From the NCBI GenBank assembly GCA_020851835.1, contig JADZBZ010000423.1:1-13684 (forward strand): a stretch of DNA of 13,684 nt, read 5' to 3'. Source of the DNA: Acidobacteriota bacterium. Lineage in GTDB: Bacteria; Acidobacteriota; Vicinamibacteria; Vicinamibacterales; UBA2999. Position numbers and translations under genes: made by a program. The notes under the pieces were generated by a model. It searched no databases. It saw only the letters and a program-made list of their open reading frames with translations, and had not been told where the DNA came from. Every line of letters starts with the position of its first letter. Within the stretch, counting starts at the first letter, position 1. This document shows positions 5,957 to 13,684 of the stretch, piece after piece.

Positions 5957-7762
5957 ATGGCCCGTCCGCTCCGGCAGCAGATTCCCGTTGTCACCGCCCT
6001 GCTCGTCATCGCCGTGCTGACGGCGCTGTTCTTCGCCTCCCGCGCCACCTACGACGAAGAGATCGAGCACCTGCGCAGCGAGACGCTGGCGATGACCTCG
6101 GTCGTGGTGGCCTATCTCGAGCGCCATCTCGAGACGGCCGACGCCGTGGCCACGGTCGTGATCGAGGACCCCGCAGTACGCCGCCTCGACGCCCGTGCGG
6201 CCACCAACGTGCTGCGCCCGCTCCTGCAGGGGCTCAACGCCGTGATGCGCAACGCCGTTCTCGCCGACGCCTCGGGGCGCATAGTCGCCTGGGCCGTGCC
6301 CCCGGTGCCGGACGTCGAAGGGCAGGTGGCGCCGGATTGGCTGGCCGGCGTGGCCAGCGCGGGGCGGCGGTCCATCGGCCCGCTGCTCGGTGACGCCGAC
6401 GACCGCACGCACGTTGTCGTCATGGGCTATCCAATCGCGGAGGCCGGGAATCAGGCGGTGGGCATGCTCGGTGTGGTGGTGCACCTGGAGTCGCTCGAAT
6501 CCGTCCTCGCCGGTATTCCTCTGCCCGGAGGGTCGGTCATCACCATCTCGGATGAGAATGGCACGGTCGTGGCGCGCAGTCTTGACGCGGGCCGCTATGT
6601 CGGTCGGCCCGTCGAAGGCAGCCTCGACGCGGCGCGCCCTCTTCGCCGCATCCCGCCGAGCGACGTGCGTACCGGCAGGGACGGTGTCGAGCGCGTGTTC
6701 GGCAACGTCATCGTCGAGCGAGGTCCGTGGCTCGCCAGTGTCGGTATTCCGACCTCGGTGGCTGCGGCCCGCACGGGCCCCATCTTCCGGCGCAACGTCA
6801 GCATCACCTTGGGCGCGCTGGCGGCCATCCTGGGGCTTTCGCTGTACTTCTCGCGAAGCTGGCTCGCGGCCATGGACGAGGTGGCGCGCACCGCCGAGCG
6901 CGTGGCCAACGGCGACCTGTCGCCGCTCGAGCCCAGGGACCTGGGCGCCGTGGAACTGAACCAGTTGCGCGGCAGCATCGCCGGCATGATCAACAACCTG
7001 CGCGAAGCCCGGGAGGCCGTGTCGGCGCAGATGTCGGAGGAGCGCCGCATCCGCGAAGAGAAGGAGTCGCTCCAGCGCCAGCTGATCCGGCAGGAGCGCC
7101 TGGCCGCCATCGGCGTGCTCGTGTCGGGCGTGGCCCACGAGCTGAACAATCCCCTCCAGGCCATTCTCGGCTTCGCCGAGCTGCTGCAGATGCAGGAAGA
7201 CCTGCCCGAGGCGGTGCAGCGCGACCTGTCGCTGATTCGCCGCGAGAGCACGCGCGCGAGCGCGATTATCCGCAACCTGCAGCGATTCGGACGCCAGACC
7301 ACCGAGCCCTCGCCCGTCAGGCTCTCCGATGTCGTCGCGTCCGTGCTCGAGCTTCGCCAGCGCAAGATCGGGGCGCAGAGCATCCGCCTCGACATCGAAG
7401 ATCAGTCCGAGGCCGTGGTGTCGGCGGTCTTCACCGAGCTGCAGCAGGTCGTGCTGAACTTCGTGATCAATGCCGAGCAGGCCGTCGCTCGGCACGACCC
7501 CACGCGCCGGCGCATCAAGATCCGCACGAGCGACGCCCGCAACTCGGCGCGCCTCGAGGTCGAAGACTACGGCGACGGCGTCCAGCCCGACGACGAGCCC
7601 AAGCTGTTCCAGCCCTTCTTCACGACCAAGCCGGTCGGCGAAGGCACGGGCCTGGGCCTGTCGGTGAGCTACGGCATCATCACCTCGCATGGCGGCGACA
7701 TCGGCTACCGTCGTTCGCACCACGGCGGCGCCCTCTTCTACTTCGAGCTGCCCACCAAATGA
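5957..7762 (+). CDS. Membrane sensor histidine kinase with Cache-like sensor region
   Basis: A 601-residue inner-membrane sensor kinase. TM1 is at about 9-29. Residues 30-275 are a long extracytoplasmic region with two alpha/beta repeats (LADASGRIVAW and ISDENGTVVARSLDAGRYVGRPV), as in double-Cache sensors that bind small ligands. TM2 is at about 281-298, followed by a HAMP-like linker and a short coiled coil (about 350-385). The HisKA domain has H394 in GVAHELNNPLQAILGF, an NtrB-like H-box. The ATPase domain has N501 and N505 in VVLNFVINAEQA, a D-x-G motif near 540 (DYGDGV) and the GEGTGLGL lid at about 561-568. All catalytic motifs look intact. No receiver domain or response regulator gene is adjacent, so its partner must lie elsewhere. 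It is tightly packed between queC and the alanyl-tRNA editing gene, which suggests cotranscription; the signal sensed is unknown. Confidence 0.93.
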   Translation: MARPLRQQIPVVTALLVIAVLTALFFASRATYDEEIEHLRSETLAMTSVVVAYLERHLETADAVATVVIEDPAVRRLDARAATNVLRPLLQGLNAVMRNAVLADASGRIVAWAVPPVPDVEGQVAPDWLAGVASAGRRSIGPLLGDADDRTHVVVMGYPIAEAGNQAVGMLGVVVHLESLESVLAGIPLPGGSVITISDENGTVVARSLDAGRYVGRPVEGSLDAARPLRRIPPSDVRTGRDGVERVFGNVIVERGPWLASVGIPTSVAAARTGPIFRRNVSITLGALAAILGLSLYFSRSWLAAMDEVARTAERVANGDLSPLEPRDLGAVELNQLRGSIAGMINNLREAREAVSAQMSEERRIREEKESLQRQLIRQERLAAIGVLVSGVAHELNNPLQAILGFAELLQMQEDLPEAVQRDLSLIRRESTRASAIIRNLQRFGRQTTEPSPVRLSDVVASVLELRQRKIGAQSIRLDIEDQSEAVVSAVFTELQQVVLNFVINAEQAVARHDPTRRRIKIRTSDARNSARLEVEDYGDGVQPDDEPKLFQPFFTTKPVGEGTGLGLSVSYGIITSHGGDIGYRRSHHGGALFYFELPTK

Positions 7763-8967
7763 CCACAACCCGCCTGTACTACCCGGAGGCCTATCGTGCG
7801 TCGTTCGACGCGCACGTGCTCGCGTGCGAGCCCCTCGAAGCACCCCCGGCAACCCCTGCCGCCTATGCCGTGGAGCTCGACGCCACGGCCTTCTATCCTT
7901 CCTCGGGCGGACAGCCCTTCGACACCGGAACGCTTGGCCGTGCCCGGGTGCTCGACGTGCTCGACAGCGAGGACGGCCGCATTCTGCACGTGACCGATGC
8001 ACCGCTCGCGGTGGGCGAGGTGGTGTCGGGCGCGATCGATTGGTCCAGGCGCTTCGACCACATGCAGCAGCACACGGGCCAGCACGTGCTGTCGGCGGCG
8101 TTCGAAGGGCTCTTCGCCAATCGGACCCAGAGCTTTCACCTGGGCGCCGAGCAGTGCACCATCGATCTGGCGCGCGAGGTGACGGCCGCCGACGTGCGGG
8201 CGGCCACGGACGAGGCCAATCGTGTCGTGTGGGAAGACCGTGCTGTCACCGTCCGCTTCGTGTCGGCTGAAGAGGCCGCCCTGCTGCCCCTCCGCAAGGA
8301 ACCGGCGCGAGGCGGCATGCTCCGGCTGATCGAGATCGCCGACTTCGACCTTTCGGCGTGCGGCGGCACGCACGTGGCCCGCACCGGAGGCATCGGCATC
8401 ATCGCCGTATCCGGCTGGGAGATGCTCCGCGGCGGCTCCCGTGTCCAGTTCCTGTGCGGTGCACGGGTAGCCCGCCGGTTCTCTGTCTGGCGCGACGCGC
8501 TTGCCGCCGCCATGAAGCACCTCTCGGTGGCGCCCGAGGAATTGGCCCCGGCCATCGAGCGCCTGCAGGGCGGCAACAAGGCGCTGCAGCGAGCGCTGCG
8601 GGCGACGCAGGAGAAGCTGGCCGTTCACGAAGCGAAGGCCCTGGTCGCCCGCGGCGTCCGCATCGGCCAGCGCATCGTCGTCGTTGAATCGGTGCCGGAC
8701 ATGGATGGCGCCGGTCTCAAGGCGATGGCCTCGGCCGCCGCGACCGAGCCGGGCGCGGCCGTGGTGCTCGTGACGGCGACCACGTCCCCTCTGGTGGTCG
8801 TCGCGTGCCATCCCGACGCCGGGATCGACGCCAGCGCCGTCCTCAAGGCGATCATCGCGCAGTTTGGCGGTCGCGGCGGCGGCCAGCCGGACCTCGCTCA
8901 GGGCGGCGGGCTCGACGCGTCGTCCCCGGCTGTCGTCGACGCTGCCCGCAACATGCTGTCGCCGTAG
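7759..8967 (+). CDS. AlaX-type alanyl-tRNA editing hydrolase with DHHA1 domain
   Basis: A 402-residue protein resembling the editing half of alanyl-tRNA synthetase without the aminoacylation domain. Such AlaX proteins hydrolyse Ser or Gly wrongly attached to tRNA-Ala in trans. A short N-terminal beta domain (about 1-95, with AFYPSSGGQPFDTG) precedes the zinc site formed by H105 and H109 (QQHTGQHVLSAAF) and by C201 and H205 (SACGGTHVARTGG). A helical connector with coiled-coil character (about 250-300) leads to a C-terminal DHHA1 domain containing FGGRGGGQPDLAQGGG. Length fits the long AlaX class. The start overlaps the kinase stop as ATGA at 7759-7762, implying translational coupling. The exact misacylated substrate cannot be read from the sequence. 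Confidence 0.92.
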   Translation: MTTTRLYYPEAYRASFDAHVLACEPLEAPPATPAAYAVELDATAFYPSSGGQPFDTGTLGRARVLDVLDSEDGRILHVTDAPLAVGEVVSGAIDWSRRFDHMQQHTGQHVLSAAFEGLFANRTQSFHLGAEQCTIDLAREVTAADVRAATDEANRVVWEDRAVTVRFVSAEEAALLPLRKEPARGGMLRLIEIADFDLSACGGTHVARTGGIGIIAVSGWEMLRGGSRVQFLCGARVARRFSVWRDALAAAMKHLSVAPEELAPAIERLQGGNKALQRALRATQEKLAVHEAKALVARGVRIGQRIVVVESVPDMDGAGLKAMASAAATEPGAAVVLVTATTSPLVVVACHPDAGIDASAVLKAIIAQFGGRGGGQPDLAQGGGLDASSPAVVDAARNMLSP

Positions 8968-8970
8968 TGT

Positions 8971-8987
8971 CCGTCCGGCGCGGGCGG
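8971..8987. terminator. Possible short hairpin between convergent genes
   Basis: CCGTCC (8971-8976) can pair with GGGCGG (8982-8987), with one G-U wobble on the + strand transcript and a 5-base loop. It sits in the 23-base gap between the convergent alanyl-tRNA editing and SDR genes. There is no T-tract on either side, so this is weak evidence for a terminator. Confidence 0.2.
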
Positions 8988-8990
8988 CGG

Positions 8991-9758
8991 CTACCGCGGC
9001 GCCATGCGCAGCGCGCCGTCCAGCCGAATCACCTCGCCATTGAGCATCTCGTTCTCGATGACGTGGCGCGCCAGCGCGGCGTACTCGGCCGGGCGACCCA
9101 GGCGCGACGGGAACGGCACCTGCTGGCCCAGCGACACCCGCGCCGCTTCGGGCAACGCCGCCAGCAGCGGCGTGTCGAAGATGCCGGGTGCGATGGTGAC
9201 GCAGCGGATCCCGATAGACGCGAACTCGCGCGCCACCGGCAGCGTGAGCCCGACGATGCCGCCCTTGGACGCCGCGTAGGCGGGTTGTCCGATCTGTCCG
9301 TCGAAGGCCGCGATCGATGCCGTGTTGACGATGACGCCGCGCTCGCCCGACTCGAGCGGCGCGTTCCGCGCCATGACGGCCGCGGCCAGCCGGATGACGT
9401 TGAAGGTGCCGACCAGGTTCACCCGAATGGTCTTCTCGAACAGGTCCAGCGGGTGCGGGCCGTTCCTCCCCAGCACCTTCGCCGCTGGCCCGATGCCGGC
9501 CGCGTTGATGGCGCCGTAGAGGTTGCCGAAGGCCGAGACGGCCAGATCGACCGCCGCCTTCACCTGCTCCTCGCTGGTGACGTCCGCCTGCGCGAACCGC
9601 GCCCGGGCGCCCATCGCGGCCTCCGCGGCCCTACCAGCCTCGGCGTTGACGTCGAGCAGCACGGCCTGGCCGCCGGCGGCGAGCACGGCCTCGGCCGCGG
9701 CGCGGCCCAGGCCCGAGGCGCCGCCCGTCACGATGAATGTCCGTTTCGTGATGTCCAT
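8991..9758 (-). CDS. Short-chain dehydrogenase, type-2 3-hydroxyacyl-CoA dehydrogenase-like
   Basis: A 255-residue classical short-chain dehydrogenase/reductase. The nucleotide-binding TGGASGLG is at 11-18, with an acidic D36 after the second strand that favours NAD(H). NAAG is at 85-88. The catalytic tetrad is N114, S148, Y161 and K165 (YAASK). The overall pattern, including VNTASIAAFDGQIGQPAYAASKGGI and APGIFDTPLL, most resembles the HSD17B10/FadB2-type enzymes that oxidise 3-hydroxyacyl-CoA, so a role in fatty acid or branched-chain degradation is likely; the substrate is inferred only. The start ATG (9758-9756) faces the aldehyde dehydrogenase start across fewer than 30 bases, so the two may share regulation. 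Confidence 0.92.
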   Translation of the reverse strand: MDITKRTFIVTGGASGLGRAAAEAVLAAGGQAVLLDVNAEAGRAAEAAMGARARFAQADVTSEEQVKAAVDLAVSAFGNLYGAINAAGIGPAAKVLGRNGPHPLDLFEKTIRVNLVGTFNVIRLAAAVMARNAPLESGERGVIVNTASIAAFDGQIGQPAYAASKGGIVGLTLPVAREFASIGIRCVTIAPGIFDTPLLAALPEAARVSLGQQVPFPSRLGRPAEYAALARHVIENEMLNGEVIRLDGALRMAPR

Positions 9759-9770
9759 AGCGCCTCAGAA

Positions 9771-9776
9771 TACAAT
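9771..9776 (+). promoter_or_regulatory. -10-like element close to the aldehyde dehydrogenase start
   Basis: TACAAT, one base from TATAAT, ends 11 bases before ATG 9788. A transcript starting the usual 6-8 bases downstream would have a leader of only about 5 bases, and no ribosome binding site is visible. No convincing -35 element is seen. The same hexamer occurs upstream of queE, also followed within three bases by TGGATTC. Confidence 0.35.
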
Positions 9777-9787
9777 GCTTGGATTCC

Positions 9788-11203
<1,416 letters not shown>

Positions 11204-11211
11204 GCGCCGCG

Positions 11212-12516
11212 GTGACCAGGAACCTGCCCGGCGTGATTGTCGCCGCGGCCGTCATGGTCGGCGGCTTCTGGCTGGCCGGCCTGCTGGGCCACGCCATGTT
11301 GGCCGCGCAGGGCCTCACCGGCAGCAGCCCGATCTCGGGCGTTCCGGTGGCCATCGTGGTGGGCCTGCTGCTGCGCAACACGCTGCCGCTGCCGGCGGCG
11401 CTCACGCCCGGACTCAAGTTCGCCACGACGGACGTGCTGAGGCTCGGCATCGTGCTCGTCGGGATCAGGCTCAGCGTGTTCGACGTGCTGAAGCTCGGGC
11501 TCGCCGGACTGCCGGTGGTGATCGCCGCCATCGTCACGGGCATGGTGTTCGTCACCTGGTTCAACCGAAAGCTCGGCCTGCCTCCGCGCCTGGGTACCCT
11601 GGTGGCGGCCGGCACGAGCATCTGCGGGGTCACGGCCATCGTGTCCACGGCGCCCGCCATCGAAGCGGACGAGCGCGAAGTGGCCTACGCGGTGGCCAAC
11701 GTCGTGGCCTTCGGCCTGTTCGGCATGCTCGTTTATCCCTATCTGGCCCACGCCTTGCTGGCGCGTTCGGAAACCATCGGGCTGTTCCTGGGCACCGCCA
11801 TCCACGACACGTCGCAGGTGGTGGGCGCTGCGCTCACCTACAAGCAGATCTACGGCGATGACGTGGTGCTGCGGACCGCGACGGTCACCAAGCTCACGCG
11901 GAACATCTTCCTGGCGGTGGTCATTCCGTTCCTGACGTGGATGCACGCGCGCGAGAGTCAAAGGGGTACGCCGGGACTGAAGTCCCGGCACTCCGTACCG
12001 GACTCCGCACACGCCGCCGGGCAGAGCGCTGACGCACGAAGCGCCGGGACTTCAGCCTGGAGCGCCGAGACTTTGGCCCGGAGCGCCGGGACTTCAGCCT
12101 GGAGCGCCGGGACTTTTGAGCGGAGCGCCGGGACTTTTGAGCGGAGCGCCGGGACTTCAGTCCCGGCGTCCCCGACGCCAGCGTCCTGGCACCAGTTCGT
12201 GCCGGGCTTCGTCATCGGCTTCCTGGCGATGGCGGTGGTCCGTTCGGTGGGCGACGCCACGCTGGGTGCTGGCGGCGCTGCGTACGGCCTGTTCGATGCC
12301 GGGGCCTGGAGCGACCTCACATCGTCTCTTGGAGATTTCTGGGCGTCGCGACTGCTGCTCGGCACGGCCATGGCCGCTGTCGGGCTGAACACCAGCTTCA
12401 AGGTCTTCAGGGGTGTGGGTCTGAAGCCGTTCGTGGTGGGCCTGGCCGGGGCCGCGGTCGTCGGCACGGTCGGGCTGCTGATGGCGATTGGGTTCGGCCG
12501 GTTCGTGACGCTATGA
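11212..12516 (+). CDS. YeiH/UPF0324 family membrane protein carrying a repeat insertion
   Basis: A 434-residue polytopic inner-membrane protein of the YeiH/UPF0324 family, annotated as putative sulfate exporters though transport has rarely been tested. Conserved blocks are GTSICGVTAI at 134-143, GTAIHDTSQVVGA at 194-206 and TVTKLTRNIF at about 224-233. Hydrophobic helices occupy most of residues 5-247 and about 327-434. Between them, residues about 251-321 are hydrophilic and low in complexity (RSAGTSAWSAETLA and similar heptads) and are encoded by an inverted-repeat element with 21-bp repeats. Family members are usually about 330-360 residues, so the extra 70-80 residues match this insertion. 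The frame is kept and both halves look intact, so the protein may still work, with the insert lying in a loop. The GTG start lies 8 bases after the aldehyde dehydrogenase stop. Confidence 0.9.
   Translation: MTRNLPGVIVAAAVMVGGFWLAGLLGHAMLAAQGLTGSSPISGVPVAIVVGLLLRNTLPLPAALTPGLKFATTDVLRLGIVLVGIRLSVFDVLKLGLAGLPVVIAAIVTGMVFVTWFNRKLGLPPRLGTLVAAGTSICGVTAIVSTAPAIEADEREVAYAVANVVAFGLFGMLVYPYLAHALLARSETIGLFLGTAIHDTSQVVGAALTYKQIYGDDVVLRTATVTKLTRNIFLAVVIPFLTWMHARESQRGTPGLKSRHSVPDSAHAAGQSADARSAGTSAWSAETLARSAGTSAWSAGTFERSAGTFERSAGTSVPASPTPASWHQFVPGFVIGFLAMAVVRSVGDATLGAGGAAYGLFDAGAWSDLTSSLGDFWASRLLLGTAMAAVGLNTSFKVFRGVGLKPFVVGLAGAAVVGTVGLLMAIGFGRFVTL
11970..11989. repeat. Left palindrome, 9-bp arms
   Basis: GCCGGGACT (11970-11978), two central bases GA, then AGTCCCGGC (11981-11989). 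It is further flanked by GGTACG (11965-11970) and CGTACC (11994-11999), which are inverted copies of each other. The transcript could form a stable hairpin inside the coding sequence. Confidence 0.85.
12040..12165 (+). repeat. Six tandem 21-bp units in frame with the YeiH-family gene
   Basis: Units start at 12040, 12061, 12082, 12103, 12124 and 12145. Each begins with AGCGCCGGGACTT (the second has A for G at its eighth base) followed by eight more variable bases. Units 1 and 3 are identical and units 4 and 5 are identical. Because 21 is a multiple of three, every unit adds seven residues (R/W-S-A-G-T-S/F-A/E) without changing the frame. The opposite strand is also open through the repeats. 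Confidence 0.92.
12147..12168. repeat. Right palindrome, 10-bp arms
   Basis: CGCCGGGACT (12147-12156), two central bases TC, then AGTCCCGGCG (12159-12168). It is the left palindrome in the opposite orientation (central TC against GA) and overlaps the last 21-bp unit. Confidence 0.85.
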
Positions 12517-12616
12517 CGGGGCCGGTCGATTCGTGCAGACTGAAGGCGAAAAACCGCCGCGATTGGTCACGATCCCGCCCGTGTTCGCCGATGGCCTTCT
12601 ACGCGCCCGGCCGCCA
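12517..12616. other. Intergenic gap between convergent genes
   Basis: A 100-base gap between the 3' ends of the YeiH-family and dacB genes. It holds only a weak hairpin, GGCG (12545-12548) with CGCC (12555-12558) around an A-rich loop, and no T-tract. I see no gene or clear terminator in it. Confidence 0.5.
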
Positions 12617-13684
12617 TCATCGTCTGAAGCCGGCCAGGCGCGTCATGGCGGTGTCCATTATCGCGTCGATCTCCGCCGACGGCACGGTGTAGTTGTTGGC
12701 CAGGAACGAAAACGCCAGCATCTCGCTGTCGGCCGTCAGCACGTAGCCCGACACGGTGCGGATGTTGAACATCGATCCGGTCTTCGCCCACACGCGACGC
12801 TCGGCGGCAGTGCCCTTCATGCGATGCTCCAGCGAACCGCTGACGCCGGCCACGGGCAGGGCGCTGCGGAAGGGGCCAAGCAGCGGCGGATCGTGCCAGA
12901 TGGTCGTGAGCAGGCGGACGAGCGCATCCGCCGACACCATGTCGTAGCGGGAGAGTCCCGAGCCGTCGAAGGCGCTGAAGGAGCCCGCCTCGACGCCGAG
13001 GGAGGGGAGCGCGGCCCGCAGCACCGCGAGTCCCGCGGCCTCACTGGCGGGGGCGCCCGGAGGGGACAAGGACCAGAGCAGGGTTTCGGCGTACTCGTTC
13101 CGGCTCCACTTGAGCAGCACGTCCACGATTTCATACAACGGCGCCGAGCGATCCTCCACCCAGACCTCGGCCTTCGACGTGTCCGGTGCCGAAGACGCCT
13201 CGTCGATGTCGAGTGCCGATCCCGCCACGACGATGCCCTTGCGGGAGAGCGCCTCGCGGAAAGCGCTCATGAACAACCGCGTGGGGTTCTCGACGGCGGC
13301 CTCGGTCACGCGCGGCGTCGAGCCAAGGGCCACCTGGCCCCGCACCGTGAGAAAGATGGTGCCGGGCACCCGGTCGGTCGTGATGCGCGTGGCCTGGTTT
13401 GCGGCCACCGTGATGACCTGATTGTCGAGAAGGAGGCCGCTGCCGTACGGTGACATCGCGATGATGGCCGGCGTGCCCGTGGCGATCCCGGGACCGATCA
13501 TCAGTTCCACCTCGTCCTCGTGGTACTGGAGTGCGCCGATCGGCGCGCCATATCCGGTGACCAGGTCCTCCCACGACCAGCCCGAGCCCCAGCCGGGCTC
13601 CGCGAACGCGCTGTCGTCTCCGATGAGATGTCCGCCGATGATCCGCACGCCGCGCGCCGCCACGCGCGCCGCCCAGTCGTCCAG
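12617..13684 (-). CDS. dacB: D-alanyl-D-alanine carboxypeptidase/endopeptidase (PBP4/DacB family), N-terminus outside window
   Basis: The C-terminal 355 or so residues of a class C penicillin-binding protein that trims or cleaves peptidoglycan peptides in the periplasm. The frame is open to the window edge: L-D-D-W-A-A-R-V-A-A-R-G-V-R-I-I-G-G-H-L precedes I-G-D-D-S, matching the internal domain of DacB proteins, so the GTG at 13663 is not the start. The S-x-N motif is S-R-N at 13105-13097 (KWSRNEYAE) and the K-T-G motif is at 12784-12776 (AKTGSMFN). The nucleophile S-x-x-K motif and the signal peptide should lie in the missing N-terminal part. The FDGSGLSRYD block is typical. The gene converges on the YeiH-family gene with a 100-base gap. 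Confidence 0.93.
   Translation of the reverse strand: MDDWAARVAARGVRIIGGHLIGDDSAFAEPGWGSGWSWEDLVTGYGAPIGALQYHEDEVELMIGPGIATGTPAIIAMSPYGSGLLLDNQVITVAANQATRITTDRVPGTIFLTVRGQVALGSTPRVTEAAVENPTRLFMSAFREALSRKGIVVAGSALDIDEASSAPDTSKAEVWVEDRSAPLYEIVDVLLKWSRNEYAETLLWSLSPPGAPASEAAGLAVLRAALPSLGVEAGSFSAFDGSGLSRYDMVSADALVRLLTTIWHDPPLLGPFRSALPVAGVSGSLEHRMKGTAAERRVWAKTGSMFNIRTVSGYVLTADSEMLAFSFLANNYTVPSAEIDAIMDTAMTRLAGFRR

Larger units (their letters stand above)
11963..12173. mobile_element. Inverted-repeat element (MITE/REP-like) inside the YeiH-family gene
   Basis: Bases 11969-11995 and the reverse complement of 12142-12168 match at 26 of 27 positions. With one extra base, similarity extends outward through the GGGG at 11963-11966 and the CCCC at 12170-12173. 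Each end is itself a near-palindrome built on CCGGGACT/AGTCCCGG. The interior holds 21-bp tandem repeats. No transposase and no clear target-site duplication are visible. This may be a small non-autonomous or REP-type element or a local repeat expansion; copies elsewhere in the genome would decide. Confidence 0.6.

Noticed and set aside
5837..8002. 721-residue open frame on the - strand
   Set aside because: It is antisense to the kinase gene and parts of its neighbours; the composition is typical of a GC-rich shadow frame, and the + strand genes have all expected motifs.
12040..12165. CRISPR-like array
   Set aside because: Units are directly adjacent 21-bp copies with no unique spacers, and they lie inside a coding sequence.
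12545..12558. Terminator hairpin between the YeiH-family and dacB genes
   Set aside because: The stem is only four base pairs and no T-tract follows on either strand.

Overview
This is a GC-rich, gene-dense stretch of a bacterial chromosome. Fifteen protein genes cover almost all of it, no gap exceeds about 100 bases, and I see no rRNA, tRNA, CRISPR array or transposase gene. The high GC content, the bacterial microcompartment (BMC) shell genes and the mix of housekeeping families would fit an Acidobacteriota member such as the Vicinamibacteria. That placement is an inference from general character, because no marker gene settles it.

Bases 1-1308 are the 3' end of a BMC shell operon on the + strand. 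It holds the end of a hexameric shell gene (BMC-H, cut by the window edge), three EutN/CcmL-type pentamer (BMC-P) genes in tandem, and a small unrecognised gene. The small protein starts with a helix resembling a BMC encapsulation peptide, continues through a Pro-rich linker and ends in a Cys/His-rich tail. The signature enzymes that would tell the compartment's substrate lie outside the window. A D-2-hydroxyacid dehydrogenase (1347-2291) follows closely and could serve the compartment or simply be its neighbour.

Bases 2355-4538 hold housekeeping genes: endonuclease III (nth), an exported cyclophilin-type prolyl isomerase, and, convergent with it, a DUF72 protein whose 3' end overlaps the isomerase gene.

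Bases 4572-8967 are a compact + strand run that probably forms one operon. queE and queC belong to preQ0 (7-cyano-7-deazaguanine) synthesis. They are followed by a membrane histidine kinase with a Cache-like sensor region and no partner regulator, then by an AlaX-type alanyl-tRNA editing hydrolase whose start overlaps the kinase stop. Two of the four products therefore supply or use tRNA chemistry (queuosine precursor, mischarged tRNA-Ala).

Bases 8991-11203 hold a divergent pair: a short-chain dehydrogenase resembling type-2 3-hydroxyacyl-CoA dehydrogenase (- strand) and an NAD(P)-dependent aldehyde dehydrogenase (+ strand), with fewer than 30 bases between them. A YeiH/UPF0324 membrane protein (11212-12516) follows. 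Its coding sequence contains an unusual roughly 200-bp element with near-perfect inverted ends and six in-frame 21-bp repeats. The window ends in a convergent dacB-like D-Ala-D-Ala carboxypeptidase gene that lacks its N-terminal part.

The two most interesting observations are the encapsulation-peptide-like Cys-rich small protein of the BMC operon and the inverted-repeat/21-bp-repeat element inside the YeiH-family gene.
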